64,000 bases of DNA from Heyndrickxia acidicola (lineage in GTDB: Bacteria; Bacillota; Bacilli; Bacillales; Bacillaceae_C): positions 3,964,001-4,028,000 of the forward strand of contig NZ_KV440953.1 of the NCBI RefSeq assembly GCF_001636425.1. Direction: 5' to 3'. Position 1 is the stretch's first letter. Each line of letters opens with the position of its first letter. Under the pieces are notes generated by a model. That model worked only from the letters and a program-made list of their open reading frames with translations. It did not search any database and was not told the DNA's origin. A program made the position numbers and the translations under genes. Shown here piece after piece: positions 35,366 through 44,159 of the stretch.

Positions 35366-35986
35366 TTAGGGAGTTTCTACTGTAATTCCTTCGAATACTT
35401 GATTCCAAAAGGTGTCTTCAAGACATAGTTCCGTTGTAATGGGCGTTTGAATGATGCAGGTGTGTGTTAATTTTGGTTCTTTTGGGATCGATGCTTCAGT
35501 AATAAAAAGGATATGGAATTGGTTCTTTACTTTTTCTTCCAGTATTTCTTCCAATTCTTTTATTTCAATATAGGTTCCGCCAAGCCGGACGAAGAGGATC
35601 AATTCACATGTATTTGCATTTTCCATGAAACGTTTAATACGTGCATCATACTTTGCTTTTACTTCAGGATAGGAGGGCAGGGATGTGGTGGTGTTCGGTG
35701 GAGATTTGAAATCATGGACAGATTCAATATCATTAAGGGTATCAAGGAATGCCAGCTCCTTGCCATCCAGCCAATAGTTTGTAAAGGCCAGGTTTTCAAG
35801 AAGCAGGAAATTATGAAAATCATTTTTTATTAGGCGATTCACGCCGCTTAAAGAATGGCTGAGATTCCAATCTAGGAAACCGGCAAACGGCCTTAATCCG
35901 AGCCTGCGGAGATGAATGGAGGGATAACAGTTTTGTCCTAAGCTATAAATAGCTGAATATCTTCTTTTCAATTCATTTATATGCAT
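35366..35986 (-). CDS. DUF1796 family protein (putative papain-like cysteine peptidase), copy 1
   Basis: A 206-residue protein of the DUF1796 family. YSAIYSLGQNCYPSIHLRRL holds the putative catalytic Cys (SLGQNC), followed by the family core GLRPFAGFLDWNLSHSL, and later SYPEVKAKYDARIKRFMENA and ELILFVRLGGT. ATG 35986 has AGGTGG upstream. It ends the minus-strand run behind the sulfotransferase (90-base gap). A second, diverged member lies at 49879. Peptidase activity is only a fold prediction; a role in glycan-protein processing is a guess from context. Confidence 0.78.
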   Translation of the reverse strand: MHINELKRRYSAIYSLGQNCYPSIHLRRLGLRPFAGFLDWNLSHSLSGVNRLIKNDFHNFLLLENLAFTNYWLDGKELAFLDTLNDIESVHDFKSPPNTTTSLPSYPEVKAKYDARIKRFMENANTCELILFVRLGGTYIEIKELEEILEEKVKNQFHILFITEASIPKEPKLTHTCIIQTPITTELCLEDTFWNQVFEGITVETP

Positions 35987-36076
35987 TTTACCAGTCCACC
36001 TTAGGAGAAATAGATAACGCGTACGAACAGTTCAAATCCATGAAAAAGAAGGAGCCGTGTAGGTTGGGCTCAGGTC

Positions 36077-36838
36077 TTACCAATTAAGATCCTTTTCATA
36101 TCCTAAAGAAATGAGTACATCTCCTGCTGTCAATTTAAAGGCTTCCTTCAACTCATTTGTAAATTCATCCTTCCAGCCGCCAATTTTTCCTTTTCGAAAT
36201 GTCGGGGATGATTGCGGATGAAGATTTTCCATCATGATTAAAGCTAATTGCTCGAGTTCATCAGGAGGCAGCTTATCTTCTGTGATAAACCGGGCCATTT
36301 CTTGTGTAGATGCCAGGCAGCTTGAATGGCTCGTGACAAATTCCTCAAATGAAAGGGACAATACGGATGGGTGGTTAGACCATTTTAAAAAAGAGTCAAA
36401 CCACTCTCCGATGTCTGGCTGTGAATGTGTTTCAATGCCTTGTATCAGCAGCATGATTCTTTTTTTATGTGTCATATCAGAAGATGTAAACAGTTCGTAT
36501 AAATCGTGTTCTGGCAGAGTAGGGATAAAATAAGCCATGGAAACCACGACATCACGGGGATCTCTATAAAGAAAGATTTGTTTCAGGCTACATTTATTTA
36601 ATAACTCAGTCCATTCATCGGAAAAAAAGATATGTCCATTCAGAAATTCATTGGTCTTTAGGTTTGTCAGCCATTCAACGGCATCATTATTATAGGACAG
36701 CTCGCCGTATAGACCTTTCAGTTCATCGTTTTGAATACCTGGTATTCCTAAAAGCAGTTGTTTGACTAAATGAGTCCCGCTCTTAGGTATTGAATTGAAG
36801 AAGAATGGAGGGAAAAAAAGTTGATGATCATTTTTCAT
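36077..36838 (-). CDS. PAPS-dependent sulfotransferase
   Basis: A 253-residue sulfotransferase-1 family enzyme. NSIPKSGTHLVKQLL (17-27) is the 5'-phosphosulfate loop, FLYRDPRDVVVSMAYF (about 89-104) is the 3'-phosphate site with the RDPRD signature, and RKGKIGGWKDEFT (about 215-227) is the conserved RKGxxGxWK substrate-gating motif. It has no signal peptide, so it acts in the cytosol on an intermediate. It sits directly after three glycosyltransferases and an amino-deoxysugar pathway, and sat-cysC for PAPS lie 15 kb away, so a sugar acceptor is likely. AAAGGAGCG precedes ATG. The acceptor cannot be read. Confidence 0.88.
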   Translation of the reverse strand: MKNDHQLFFPPFFFNSIPKSGTHLVKQLLLGIPGIQNDELKGLYGELSYNNDAVEWLTNLKTNEFLNGHIFFSDEWTELLNKCSLKQIFLYRDPRDVVVSMAYFIPTLPEHDLYELFTSSDMTHKKRIMLLIQGIETHSQPDIGEWFDSFLKWSNHPSVLSLSFEEFVTSHSSCLASTQEMARFITEDKLPPDELEQLALIMMENLHPQSSPTFRKGKIGGWKDEFTNELKEAFKLTAGDVLISLGYEKDLNW

Positions 36839-37037
36839 AATGGCGCTCCTTTCATAGGCTCTATTGCAATAGCTTGTTGAGTTCCGCTTTAAGTGCCTGC
36901 TTTTTAGCGGGCAATTCTGGAGTAAACCGCCATTTCAAAGTCTTTAGCGGTCTACCACTTGAATGGCAGGTTTTGCATAAGCAGTTGTTATCGATAAAAG
37001 GCTCTGTTCATTTCGATTTAGATAACTGATCACTTTC

Positions 37038-37079
37038 TAGCTCATTCGTGTGAAATGACCTTTTTACACGAATGAGCTA
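37038..37079. other. 14-bp perfect inverted repeat
   Basis: TAGCTCATTCGTGT and its complement around a 14-base loop, between the GT2 and sulfotransferase genes. No strong T run; it may attenuate read-through. Confidence 0.5.
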
Positions 37080-37107
37080 AAATATAGTCTCTTAACAAAG
37101 CCTTATT

Positions 37108-37824
37108 CTAAAAATGTTCTCGGATATATTCCTCCAGAAGCGGCCGATAATGATTCTCCAAAGCAGCTGCCTCAAGCTGGATTTCCCGTGCATACTTTTT
37201 AGTGCCAGCATTTTTGTGATATCGGAATTTAACTAGTGCTTCATCCAAATAATGAATGGACACACCGGTTAATAACAAGCGGAACCACATGTCATAATCA
37301 TGTGTGAATCGCCATTTAGGGTTAAAGCTTTCAATCTCATCGAAGATCGTTTTTTTAATCATGGTAGTGCAGCCATTGATCGCATTGTATTTTAGCATTT
37401 CGGTATAAAGAACTTTAGGCTTTGAAATACGTGGCCCATTCCGATGAACCAATACCCGATTCTTTTCATCGATATAATCATAGTTTGTAAAGCTGGCCGC
37501 TGTATTCTTCTCTATCATAAGCTTTACTTGTTTTTCAATCTTATCGGGAAGAAAGTAATCATCTGAACTTAACCAGGCGATATAATCACCTTTAGCGGTT
37601 TTAATGCCCTCATTCAAGGCTGTAGCAGTGCCGCCGTTTTCCTTGCGAAGATAGATGATTCTGTTGCGGAAGAAATCTATTTTTTCGATAAACATGCTTG
37701 AGCCATCGTCGATTACAACCACTTCAATATTTGGGTAGGTTTGATTCAGTGCACTCTGGATGGCTTGATCGACATAGGGGCAATTATAAAATGGAATGAT
37801 GATGGAGACCTTGGGGATCATCAT
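37108..37824 (-). CDS. Family 2 glycosyltransferase
   Basis: A 238-residue GT-A enzyme: VSIIIPFYNCPYVDQAIQSA, VVVIDDGSS, NGGTATALNEGI, and the donor motif WLSSDDYFLPDK (the DxD-type SDD). FTHDYDMWFRLLL is the ED-type acceptor region. ATG-ATG at 37824 after AGGAGGATT. It is the third transferase in the minus-strand cluster, 82 bases after the GT4 gene, and is closely similar to the GT2 at 38938, from which it may derive by duplication. Confidence 0.87.
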   Translation of the reverse strand: MMIPKVSIIIPFYNCPYVDQAIQSALNQTYPNIEVVVIDDGSSMFIEKIDFFRNRIIYLRKENGGTATALNEGIKTAKGDYIAWLSSDDYFLPDKIEKQVKLMIEKNTAASFTNYDYIDEKNRVLVHRNGPRISKPKVLYTEMLKYNAINGCTTMIKKTIFDEIESFNPKWRFTHDYDMWFRLLLTGVSIHYLDEALVKFRYHKNAGTKKYAREIQLEAAALENHYRPLLEEYIREHF

Positions 37825-37906
37825 AATCCTCCTATATGTGAATGATTGGACCGGGCCGGAGAATCTTCATCCCTGTGGGGAATGGTGTGTCTCAATATAC
37901 CACTTT

Positions 37907-38941
37907 TTATTGTCCCAAACGAGTAAGGATTTCTCTGGCTTTTTCTTCAAAGGTGTCTACCGTACGCTGTATCGTCCATTTTTTTGCTTCCGCTTCGCCA
38001 TTTACGATTAAATAGTGTCGTAGAAAAGGATCTTTTATCAAGGTCATGATATCTTTAGAGAGTTGATTGTCCATGCGGGAAGATACCAGGCAATTTTTAT
38101 AGTGCTTTGCATAGTCCATATTCCCTCCTGCATAGGTAGTCACTAATGCTGCCCCGCATGCCATGGCTTCTAATCCTGTTAAAAGGGACGACTCAAAAAT
38201 GGAGGATGTGACAAAAATATCCGTCTGGTTATACAACATGCACAATTCCTGATCATTTGCAGGCGTATGGAAAGTGAATTCATTTAGCATTTTTATCTCC
38301 TGTAGTGATTTAGAGATTGTTAGCTCAGCTGGCGGACAAAAAAGGTTTATCTGCACTTCCGGGTGCGCCAGCTTCACAATGCGCAACTGTTCAATTAAGT
38401 AATTCTGCTGTCTGTGCCAAAGTCCCCCTTCACTAAGGCGGACGATGGCAGAGATTTGCAACGGCCCATTCGTTTTTTTTGTATGCAGGTTTTTAAATAC
38501 AGGGTTAATGCCATTTGGAATTACTTTTGCGTTCAGGCCGTGATTGACATCTACTAATTTTTTTTGAGCTTCAGAGACTACGAACAGATGGGGGGTGACA
38601 TGGTAGCTGAGAAAGGTTTCTGCCTGATTCGGCATGAAAATGGGTTCGTAGCAGTGGGTATAACGGATATGTGTGCCGAGTCCTTTTTCTGCAGCCAATT
38701 GGCAGGGAGGGACGGTTGTATAGAAGTTCGAAACAATTACGTCTGCAGGCGGGAAGGAGTCTATGGGAAAATGATCGGGTACCACTTTGATAGTAGCCTT
38801 CATATCGAATTCAATGACGCCACTTTTGGATAAAAGAATGGTGATGTCATGCCCCTTTTCCGCTAATCCATTTGCCACTTCGGCTAACATACGTTGTGCT
38901 CCCCCTTTCGAGAGAGTGACAATGGGAAAGGTAAACCTCAA
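37907..38941 (-). CDS. Family 4 glycosyltransferase
   Basis: A 344-residue GT-B enzyme: LSKGGAQRMLAEVANGLAEK at the N-terminus, KVIPNGINPVF as hinge, IFVTSSIFESSLLTGLEAMA with the EX7E-type donor motif, CGAALVTTYAGG. The TTG start at 38941 overlaps the TGA of the upstream GT2 in TTGA, so translation is coupled. It works with the two GT2 enzymes, presumably each adding one residue of an oligosaccharide. Confidence 0.85.
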   Translation of the reverse strand: MRFTFPIVTLSKGGAQRMLAEVANGLAEKGHDITILLSKSGVIEFDMKATIKVVPDHFPIDSFPPADVIVSNFYTTVPPCQLAAEKGLGTHIRYTHCYEPIFMPNQAETFLSYHVTPHLFVVSEAQKKLVDVNHGLNAKVIPNGINPVFKNLHTKKTNGPLQISAIVRLSEGGLWHRQQNYLIEQLRIVKLAHPEVQINLFCPPAELTISKSLQEIKMLNEFTFHTPANDQELCMLYNQTDIFVTSSIFESSLLTGLEAMACGAALVTTYAGGNMDYAKHYKNCLVSSRMDNQLSKDIMTLIKDPFLRHYLIVNGEAEAKKWTIQRTVDTFEEKAREILTRLGQ

Positions 38942-39672
38942 GCTTCTTCCTCCTTTTGTATCATTTCTTCCAGCATCGGCCGGTATTTATCATTGAGCTG
39001 GTAAATCTCTTGCAGCTGTGCATCGGCACTTTTAAAGGATTCGGATTCGGAATGAACCCGGTAGTTTACAAGGGGCTCATCTAAATAATGAAAATCATAA
39101 TGCTGAATGACTCTCAGCCAGTATTCGAAGTCCTGGGTATAACGAAGGTTTTCATTAAACAAGCCAACCTTCTTGATGACATCCATTTTCATCATGACGG
39201 TGCAGCCATTGATATGGCAGAACGTTTTAAAACGGTTATAAAAATCCTTCTTGGAGGGAAAATGCAGACCTACGGATCTTCCGGTTACGTTGCTGTCCAC
39301 ATCTATAAAGCTGTAATTGGTATAGCTTACATCATAATGTTGGGAGATCATAAACCAGACCTGTTTTTCCAGCTTATCCGGTTCAAAGAGGTCATCTGAA
39401 CTAAGCCATGAAAAATAATCTCCCGAAGCCTGTTCTATTCCGAGGTTTAAAGCACTGCCTGTTCCGCCGTTTGGCTTCCAGCAGTAGCGAATGGAGCTTA
39501 AATAGGGAATGATTTTATCAAATTCCTGTGTTGAGCCATCGTCAATCACAATAATTTCCTTGTTACTATAAGTTTGATTCATCGCACTTATGATAGCCTG
39601 GTCGGTATATCGGCAATTATAAGTAGGTATAATGATGGAAACCTTTGGATTTTCAGAAGATTTTTTCTTCAT
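38938..39672 (-). CDS. Family 2 glycosyltransferase
   Basis: A 244-residue GT-A enzyme: VSIIIPTYNCRYTDQAIISA, IVIDDGST, NGGTGSALNLGIEQASGDYF, donor motif WLSSDDLFEPDKLE, acceptor region RYTQDFEYWLRVI. It is a paralogue of the GT2 at 37108. ATG 39672 follows AGAGGGATAA. First of the coupled trio GT2-GT4-GT2. Confidence 0.87.
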   Translation of the reverse strand: MKKKSSENPKVSIIIPTYNCRYTDQAIISAMNQTYSNKEIIVIDDGSTQEFDKIIPYLSSIRYCWKPNGGTGSALNLGIEQASGDYFSWLSSDDLFEPDKLEKQVWFMISQHYDVSYTNYSFIDVDSNVTGRSVGLHFPSKKDFYNRFKTFCHINGCTVMMKMDVIKKVGLFNENLRYTQDFEYWLRVIQHYDFHYLDEPLVNYRVHSESESFKSADAQLQEIYQLNDKYRPMLEEMIQKEEEA

Positions 39673-39696
39673 TGGTTTATCCCTCTTTTTTTCATT

Positions 39697-39760
39697 GCTG
39701 TTTTCGCATAGAGTGTTGTTTTTCTACAAAAGATCTATTCGTAATGATCAGTCTTAGTTG
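39697..39760 (+). mobile_element. Left-end fragment of a GGCT-family element
   Basis: GCTGTTTTCGCATAGAGTGT then TGTTTTTC; no right end follows within 200 bases. The rest of 39673-39955 shows nothing else. Confidence 0.5.
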
Positions 39761-39955
39761 CATTTCTAACCCATATAAAAAAGATTGTACGCAATTCTTT
39801 TATTTCACTCACATTTTTAGGTACATATAACACTTAAAATAATTTAACTCAGGGAGATTGAAGGGGAGAGGCTGATAAAGCAGAGCGTGGCCGTCTGGTT
39901 TGCTGTGGGTTTATTAGAATATTAACTGCAGAGAATGCTATGCAAAATGGCTAGG

Positions 39956-40783
39956 TTAATGGCTTTGCATCCAATCTCTCAGCTCTATCAGCATGTCTTT
40001 ATAGTCTGGGACTTGGTAGAGAAAATCCGTCCTCGTATTTTTTATGGTTCTATCGAGTACAATATCGCTGTCCGGTATAATGGTGACATCATCTTTTTGG
40101 AAAATCTCCTGAAATAATTTTAATAAGGAATATTTTGTGATTTTCTGTTTAGAGCAAAGGTGATACAGGCCGGTAATATTCTGCTCAATCATCTGTTCCG
40201 CTGCTTTGGCTAATTCAAGAGTGGTGACGCCGTTCCAAAATACTTTGTCATAGCCCTTAATCACTCCTGATTGCTTCATAAACCATAAAAAAAGACCAAT
40301 CCCGTTTTCGTTCAGCTCTGGACCGATGATGGAAGTCCGGATGGTTGTATGTTTATCGCTCAGAATCTCTCCCCATCGTTTTGATCTGGCGTATACAGAA
40401 ATTCCATCCGCGATCTCATCTTCGGTGTAATCCCCTTTGGTCCCCAGAAAAACGCAATCTGTACTGATGTGAATGACTTTTCCCTGGTGCCTCTCCATTA
40501 ATTTTACCAGCTGGTGAGGGAGCAGGCCGTTCACCTGCAATGCCGTCATGGGGTCATTGCTAGCGGCTTCATTTAAGATGCCGATGCAATTGATAGCAAT
40601 GTCCGGCCTCAACTCATCAATAACATGTTCAAGCCTTTTCGAGTCGGTTGCATCCAAATAAATACTATCCGGATCGTTTTTATCCCTTGAAGTGTAGGAA
40701 ACTTCGTATCTAGGATTATGCCTAAAGTATTCTTTCATCACATGTCCGGCCATTCCTGTTCCTCCAAGGATTAATACCTTCAT
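39956..40783 (-). CDS. RmlD-like NAD(P)-dependent reductase of an amino-deoxysugar pathway
   Basis: A 275-residue short-chain reductase: VLILGGTGMAGHVMKEYF (glycine-rich NAD(P) site), INCIGILNEAAS, STDCVFLGTKGDYTE and YARSKRWGE (catalytic YxxxK) match RmlD/WbvR-type enzymes. These reduce the 4-keto group of the dehydratase product. It begins on the base after the dehydratase stop, with AAGGGAGG inside that gene's end. An RmlD-like reductase, rather than the bidomain CapF/FnlB reductase, points to UDP-L-QuiNAc or UDP-L-RhaNAc rather than UDP-L-FucNAc, but this is inference. Confidence 0.78.
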   Translation of the reverse strand: MKVLILGGTGMAGHVMKEYFRHNPRYEVSYTSRDKNDPDSIYLDATDSKRLEHVIDELRPDIAINCIGILNEAASNDPMTALQVNGLLPHQLVKLMERHQGKVIHISTDCVFLGTKGDYTEDEIADGISVYARSKRWGEILSDKHTTIRTSIIGPELNENGIGLFLWFMKQSGVIKGYDKVFWNGVTTLELAKAAEQMIEQNITGLYHLCSKQKITKYSLLKLFQEIFQKDDVTIIPDSDIVLDRTIKNTRTDFLYQVPDYKDMLIELRDWMQSH

Positions 40784-41770
40784 TTACAGGAAGCCTCCCT
40801 TCTCGAGCATTGCTTTAATTTCATCCATATTCATAAGTCCTGTACTGGAATTATACGTTTCTAACGTAACGAGTTCACATTGGCTGTAATATTCTTTTAG
40901 CCCTTCAATGTGGATGGAAGGCAGGATAACGTAGTATTCTTCATCATAGATTACAGTTGTTTTACTTTCATATTCCGAGAGGAGTAATTCATGGATTTTT
41001 TCTCCCGGACGGGCTCCAATGATATCCACTTCAACATTTTCTTGTTTCGATTCGTCGATTAATACCTGGGCAAGGTCGATAATCCTGCATGTGGGCATTT
41101 TCATGACAAAGATTTCGCCGCCGAGAGCTTCAAATGTAGCTTTAAAAACGAGCTTAATGGCATCCTGAACGGTTAGAAAAAAGCGGGTCATATCTTGGTC
41201 GGTAATGCCGACACGATTGTTTTCTTTTATTTGCCTTTTAAAAACATGGATTACACTTCCGTTTGTCCCCAGAACGTTCCCGCCCCTGATACAAACAAAA
41301 CGTGTTTTGGTATCCAATGTATTTGCATGGATAATCAGCCTTTCTCCCATCGCCTTTGAGAGCCCATAGAAGTTGGAAGGATCCGACGCCTTATCTGTAG
41401 AAATATAAATGACCTTTTGAACATTGCAGTCTATCGCTGCATCAATGACATTTTGCGTTCCAAGTACATTGGTTTTTAAGGCTTCCATTGGCTGGTTCTC
41501 ACATACAGGGACATGTTTTAAAGCGGCTAAGTGAAACAGATAATCAACATTTTTGCATGCTTTCGTTAAATCATCTTTTTCTTTTATATCCCCAATCACA
41601 AAGTTCAATTTGGGGTGGGAGTTAAATTCCTGCTTCATGGAAAATTGGCTGGCTTCATTTCTTGAGAATATCCGAATTTCTTTTGGGTTGCAGGAGAGAA
41701 GCTGCCGGGTTAATTCATGCCCCCAAGATCCCGTTCCTCCTGTTACTAAAATGACTTTGTTATTAAACAA
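40784..41770 (-). CDS. UDP-GlcNAc 4,6-dehydratase / 5-epimerase (CapE/FnlA/WbvB-like)
   Basis: A 328-residue polysaccharide-biosynthesis dehydratase: ILVTGGTGSWGHELTRQLL (NAD site), HLAALKHVPVCENQPMEAL, YISTDKASDPSNFYGLSKAM (catalytic TDK and YxxxK), RGGNVLGTNGSVIHVF, GARPGEKIHELLLSEYE. It makes a UDP-4-keto-6-deoxy-hexosamine from UDP-GlcNAc. The start is TTG at 41770. Its AGGAGG ribosome site lies in a 43-bp tandem duplication shared with its own first codons. Middle gene of 2-epimerase > dehydratase > reductase. Confidence 0.85.
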   Translation of the reverse strand: MFNNKVILVTGGTGSWGHELTRQLLSCNPKEIRIFSRNEASQFSMKQEFNSHPKLNFVIGDIKEKDDLTKACKNVDYLFHLAALKHVPVCENQPMEALKTNVLGTQNVIDAAIDCNVQKVIYISTDKASDPSNFYGLSKAMGERLIIHANTLDTKTRFVCIRGGNVLGTNGSVIHVFKRQIKENNRVGITDQDMTRFFLTVQDAIKLVFKATFEALGGEIFVMKMPTCRIIDLAQVLIDESKQENVEVDIIGARPGEKIHELLLSEYESKTTVIYDEEYYVILPSIHIEGLKEYYSQCELVTLETYNSSTGLMNMDEIKAMLEKGGFL

Positions 41771-41820
41771 CTTTCATTCCTCCTGTTACTAAAATGACTT
41801 TGTTATTAAACAACTTTCAT
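41735..41820. repeat. 43-bp perfect tandem duplication at the 2-epimerase/dehydratase junction
   Basis: 41735-41777 and 41778-41820 are identical, beginning TCCTCCTGTTACTAAAATGA. The unit holds the first codons of the dehydratase and the last codons of the 2-epimerase. Without it the two genes would overlap. Confidence 0.93.
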
Positions 41821-42897
41821 TCCTCCTGCTAATAATTTAATCACTTTATCAGAAACATTTTTAACATGATAACCTTCAGGGAATTCCCATACCTTTGGCT
41901 GGTTCACCATAATTTGAATGGAATGTAGGATTTGTTTCGCATCTATTCCGGATAATATATTGCTTCCGCACTCAATGGTTTCAGGGCGTTCCGTTGTTTT
42001 TCGGATTGTCACGGTAGGTACATGAAACAAGCAGCACTCTTCCTGTACGGTCCCGCTGTCTGTTAAGACACAAAAAGCATGTTTCTCTAATTTTACAAAT
42101 TCAAAGAAACCAAAGGGTTCATGAAACTCAACCAGAGGATCTACAGATATTGAAGGGATGTTGTCGATTCGGGATTTAGTACGCGGATGGATGCTGCAGA
42201 TCAATCTTTTTTTATATCTTTTTGCGGCAAAGTTCAGTCCTTGAATAATTTCTATTAATCGGTTTTCATGGTCAACGTTTTCAGCACGATGAATCGTAAC
42301 AAGAAAATAGTCTTCTTTTTTAAGCTTTAATCTGTCTAAGATATCGTTTCCGTCAATTTCTTTTACATAATGCTCTAACACTTCATAAATGGGATTGCCG
42401 GAGACAATAATGCGGTTTCTTGGGACGCCTTCTTTTATTAAGTTTTCTTTGCTTTGCGGTGTGTAGGGCAAGTTAAAGCTTGAAATAGCATCGATAACCC
42501 GGCGGTTTTTCTCTTCCGGTACTTCTAAGTCAAAGCAGCGGTTGCCTGCCTCCATATGGAACACCGGAATGCCCATTCTTTCAGCCAAAATAGCACTTAA
42601 TCCGCTGTTCGTATCTCCCAGAACCAGTACCTTGTCAGGGGTTTCTTTCAGGAGGATGGATTCCAGATTTTTATACATGTTCGATAGCTGCCCACCGAGT
42701 GTGTTTTGCTGGGCTGATAATGAATAGTCCGGCTTTCTGATTCCTAATTGCTGAAAAAAAATATCGTTTAGGGAAGAAGTGAAATTTTGTCCTGTGTGCA
42801 CCAATATATGTTTCTCAGCTAAGACATCTAATTTTTTTATGATTAAGCTTAAGCGAATAATTTCAGGGCGGGTCCCTAAAATGGTCATGATTTTCAT
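41806..42897 (-). CDS. Non-hydrolysing UDP-N-acetylhexosamine 2-epimerase (WecB/FnlC/CapG-like)
   Basis: A 363-residue GT-B-like epimerase: MTILGTRPEIIRLSLIIKKL, LVHTGQNFTSSLNDIFF, VLGDTNSGLSAILAERMG, FHMEAGNRCFDLEVPEEKNR, VTIHRAENVDHENRL, LTDSGTVQEECCLFHVPTVT. It inverts C2 of the UDP-amino sugar, the last or a side step of L-FucNAc, L-QuiNAc or L-RhaNAc routes. ATG 42897 is chosen with AAGGAG eight bases upstream; a GTG at 42906 is possible. First gene of the sugar-nucleotide trio. Confidence 0.87.
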   Translation of the reverse strand: MKIMTILGTRPEIIRLSLIIKKLDVLAEKHILVHTGQNFTSSLNDIFFQQLGIRKPDYSLSAQQNTLGGQLSNMYKNLESILLKETPDKVLVLGDTNSGLSAILAERMGIPVFHMEAGNRCFDLEVPEEKNRRVIDAISSFNLPYTPQSKENLIKEGVPRNRIIVSGNPIYEVLEHYVKEIDGNDILDRLKLKKEDYFLVTIHRAENVDHENRLIEIIQGLNFAAKRYKKRLICSIHPRTKSRIDNIPSISVDPLVEFHEPFGFFEFVKLEKHAFCVLTDSGTVQEECCLFHVPTVTIRKTTERPETIECGSNILSGIDAKQILHSIQIMVNQPKVWEFPEGYHVKNVSDKVIKLLAGGMKVV

Positions 42898-43051
42898 TGC
42901 CTGCACTCCTTGTTCCTATTTTTCAAGGTGCGTATTCTGGTTATCGATTCTTGGATATCATCTAAAATGCCTGTTTACCAGAATGCCTTTTGCATACAGT
43001 CAGTATCGTTGGTAGGTATCAAACAAATGAGTGTGAATTCCTCTATCAAGA

Positions 43052-43082
43052 GAGAAGATACAACCGAAATTGTATCTGCTCC
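43052..43082 (-). terminator. Terminator of the surface-protein gene
   Basis: GCAGATACAAT and TTGTATCTTCTC (minus strand) form a stem with loop TTCGG. Confidence 0.6.
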
Positions 43083-43099
43083 TTAATCAGAAAGTGACT

Positions 43100-43639
43100 T
43101 TATCCGATTCCTACAATGTCACGTACAATAATCTCTCCAAGATATCTTCCTGTATTGGCTGGTTCGTATGGGAGTGTTACAGGTGCTGTTACAGTGGCAT
43201 CAACTCTGATGCGTGCAGTATTTCCGTCCAATATACCGGCTGCAAGCAGAGCATCTCCGGATGCAGACACAACGTTTTCTGGATTTCCGCCATTGGATGC
43301 TGTAAATAAAGGAATATCTAAGATAACAATTCCGAGATTATTTACAATCTGAAGGTTTGCTGTAACAGTAGCTGTTTCATTTGCAGCGAAAGCATAAAAA
43401 GCTGAAAGTCCTAATGCTACACCTATTGGAAGACCGGGAATTATGAAATCGGTTTGAAATGTGACTGTTTGCCCTGATGCATTGTTAGGTGACCAAATAT
43501 ATGCGTTATTTCCATCTATGAAAGGCGTGGCTGGAGTGGTTAGGACAGCTGGGGTTGGAAGGGGCGGCGGTGGTGCAGAAGTATCTGCGATGACCAAAGT
43601 GTTGGAAGGAGTTGTGAAAGCTTGTAATGCTAATGGCAA
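43100..43639 (-). CDS. Putative spore-surface beta-protein (unknown family)
   Basis: A 179-residue protein with TTG start and AGGAGG. It has no signal peptide, no Cys and is rich in Ala, Thr, Pro and Val. A Pro-rich segment (SAPPPPLPTPAVLTTPAT) separates a short N-terminus from a beta-rich body (NNAYIWSPNNASGQTVTFQT, AANETATVTANLQIV, RIRVDATVTAPVTLPYEP) ending TGRYLGEIIVRDIVGIG. A sigma-K-type promoter lies upstream. The make-up is that of exosporium or coat structural proteins. It sits between the sugar-nucleotide genes and the YtcC-like transferases, so it could be a glycan acceptor; that is inference. I do not recognise the family. Confidence 0.65.
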   Translation of the reverse strand: MPLALQAFTTPSNTLVIADTSAPPPPLPTPAVLTTPATPFIDGNNAYIWSPNNASGQTVTFQTDFIIPGLPIGVALGLSAFYAFAANETATVTANLQIVNNLGIVILDIPLFTASNGGNPENVVSASGDALLAAGILDGNTARIRVDATVTAPVTLPYEPANTGRYLGEIIVRDIVGIG

Positions 43640-43685
43640 TAGAATGACCTCCTAAAAAATATTATGCCAAGCTAGTGGCATGTGA

Positions 43686-43712
43686 TATTGTATGGCTTTT
43701 TCGATTATACGT
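43686..43712 (-). promoter_or_regulatory. Sigma-K-type promoter
   Basis: On the minus strand AC (43711-43712), 16-base spacer, CATACAATA (43686-43694), equal to AC-N16-CATAnnnTA. It reads toward the 179-residue protein, whose ribosome site is about 35 bases downstream of the -10. Confidence 0.65.
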
Positions 43713-43904
43713 ATAGACGTATCAAAGAGTCGATTCCCCCATTTATATAAAAAATTTACAAATGAATTATTTTTATTTTTCAAAAAGTAGTATTTGTTTT
43801 GCATGTTTTATAAAGGTTGTTTTACGTACAATGAATACATTTTAAGTTGTCCGTCTTACCAAAATTTTTTTGCAAGCTATATAATATGAAATTAGTTTTT
43901 TCTT

Positions 43905-44066
43905 ATAAATAGGCTATTGATTTCCGCTGCAGGCACTCACTTTCCTCTTCAATCATCAGAGTAAAAAATAACATTCAACAGATATTTTCACATGGTTTCA
44001 TACAGAAGCTTTAATTTTATCTTTTTCTAAATGTCAACTGGCGGCAAGGTTTGTGAAAGAGCCGTT
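43905..44066. repeat. Mosaic of decayed dispersed repeats
   Basis: GGCTATTGATTTCCG at the left, the fragment GCTGCAGGCACTCACTTTCC of the GC-rich repeat inside, and GGCGGCAAGGTTTGTGAAAG then AGCC at the right, like a GGCT-element right end. Confidence 0.45.
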
Positions 44067-44159
44067 ATAAATAAGTTTCAGGAAAGAGGATATCGGTCTA
44101 TACACCAGCTTGTTCCTTAAAATATTTATGTAAATAGAATAAGAAAAGGGAGATGAACC

